DNA of 14,829 nt, from NCBI GenBank assembly GCA_025936205.1, contig JAICTU010000211.1, positions 1 through 14,829 of the forward strand, given 5' to 3'. The notes under the pieces were generated by a model. That model was not told the origin of the DNA. It ran no database searches and worked only from the letters and a program-made list of their open reading frames with translations. Source of the stretch: Polyangiaceae bacterium (GTDB taxonomy: Bacteria; Myxococcota; Polyangia; Polyangiales; Polyangiaceae). Shown piece after piece: positions 14,033 through 14,829 of the stretch (position 1 is its first letter; each line of letters starts with the position of its first letter). The position numbers and the translations under genes were made by a program.

Positions 14033-14829
14033 TCAGGCGGCCCGCGCCAGCGCAGCAGCGGTCGTGCCGGCGCGGGCATCGGCGGAGGGCGAGTCGGCGA
14101 CGGCAGAGCGCTGCCAGGGCGAGCGGAGAATGTCGAGCTGCTGGGCAGTGAGCGCAGCGCGCGTCTGCGGCCAGTACTTGGGCGAGAGCCGAAGCATCTG
14201 CGTTGCAGGCCAGTGTGGAGCGAGGCGCAGGACCTCTTCGAGATACGTCTGCGGGTTGATGCCGTGCAGATGGCAGGAGGCGATGAGGGAGCGGAACGTC
14301 GTGTACCAGTTCAAGCCGGTGCGGTTGACGAAGTAACGCCAGTTGTCGCGGCCCTGAGCGAGATTTCTGAGCTGTCCTTCGGCGCCATTGTTGTGGATGC
14401 GCAGACGGCCGTCGTCGAGAAAGCGCCGGAGGCCATCGCGCTGGTTGAGATAGTAGCCGATCGCCTTCAGAAGCGGCTCGCCAACGTCCTGGCGATCTTT
14501 GTGCAAGGTGACCCAGGCATCGAATAGATCGAGCAGGGGGCGAGCGCGCGCAGCGCGCCACTGTGTGCGCTCGGGCATGGCGATGAGCCAGCTCTCGCGT
14601 TCGAGCTCGAAGAGCTTGGCGATGATCGCTATCGCTTCCGTCGCCAAGTCCTTGTCCGTGGGCAACGCTCGCCAAAAGCCGCGGCGCACGTGGGCCCAGC
14701 AGAAAACGGGCACGATCCCGAGTTCGCGGTAGAGCACCTCGTAGATCGAGGCCGCATCGGAGAGCAGGTGTCCTCGAAAGCCCGAGAGCAAGCTCTTGAT
14801 CGCGTCGCCGGAGTGCTCGTTGACCCAAC
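14033..14829 (-). mobile_element. tnpC: IS66-family transposase, 3' part (runs off window)
   Basis: This frame covers about 265 residues, roughly the C-terminal half of a protein usually near 500, and it is still open at the window end. IS66 marks are LLSDAASIYE (central catalytic D, near 14758), WAHVRRGFW, NNGAEGQLRNLA with the catalytic E near 14380, and GRDNWRYF. The residue after that E is G, where R is common. The DDE transposase moves the element; the partner genes tnpA and tnpB would lie beyond 14829. The element's terminal inverted repeat should fall in 13893-14032, but I could not identify it without its partner. The stop at 14033 leaves about 140 bases to the helicase, whose end appears intact. 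Confidence 0.85.

Noticed and set aside
13758..14828. Long minus-strand frame at the right edge
   Set aside because: It overlaps the IS66 transposase in another frame and lacks any domain; the transposase frame has the DDE motifs.

Overview
The window looks like a GC-rich bacterial chromosome, most likely from a large-genome environmental lineage such as the Myxococcota. That placement is an inference from strong G/C bias at third codon positions, frequent GTG starts, long repeat-bearing spacers, ankyrin and DUF1566 secreted proteins, and several toxin-antitoxin (TA) modules. No rRNA, tRNA or CRISPR array was seen.

Layout. 39-590: a minus-strand AbrB/MazE-type antitoxin with a PIN toxin that breaks off after about 36 residues. 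590-1520: a non-coding stretch with a palindromic operator and several dispersed repeats. 1525-2286: a GAF-like/LuxR-type regulator. 2437-4158: an AMP-forming acyl-CoA synthetase. 4160-5200: a second repeat-rich, non-coding stretch. 5199-6488: a DUF1566 protein overlapping an ankyrin-repeat lipoprotein whose 3' end is frameshifted. 6821-7684: a complete minus-strand vapBC unit with a visible promoter, palindrome and intrinsic terminator. 8140-10335: a 731-residue protein of unknown function. 10682-13892: an antitoxin, a RelE/ParE-type toxin and a large superfamily II helicase joined by two 4-base GTGA overlaps. 14033-14829: the 3' part of an IS66-family transposase running off the window.

The most interesting part is the right half. 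The helicase carries, downstream of its motor domains, a segment that reads like a sigma-70 region 4 helix-turn-helix, and it appears to be translationally coupled to a TA pair. The 731-residue protein lies upstream, separated from this operon by a repeat with terminal inverted repeats. Repeats and an IS66 copy flank the group, which fits a mobile accessory, possibly defensive, cassette. That role is inference only.

Three repeat families occupy the spacers. Family 1 has terminal inverted repeats GGTTCGAATT / AATTCGAACC and resembles a MITE; four copies keep at least one such end and one core-only copy is present. Family 2 is an inverted pair whose 56-bp core is 54/56 identical, flanking luxR and the acyl-CoA synthetase. 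Family 3 is a direct pair of about 140 bp. Copies sit at the edge of the broken PIN toxin's locus, at the 5' end of the DUF1566 gene and downstream of vapC, suggesting that they have helped remodel this region.
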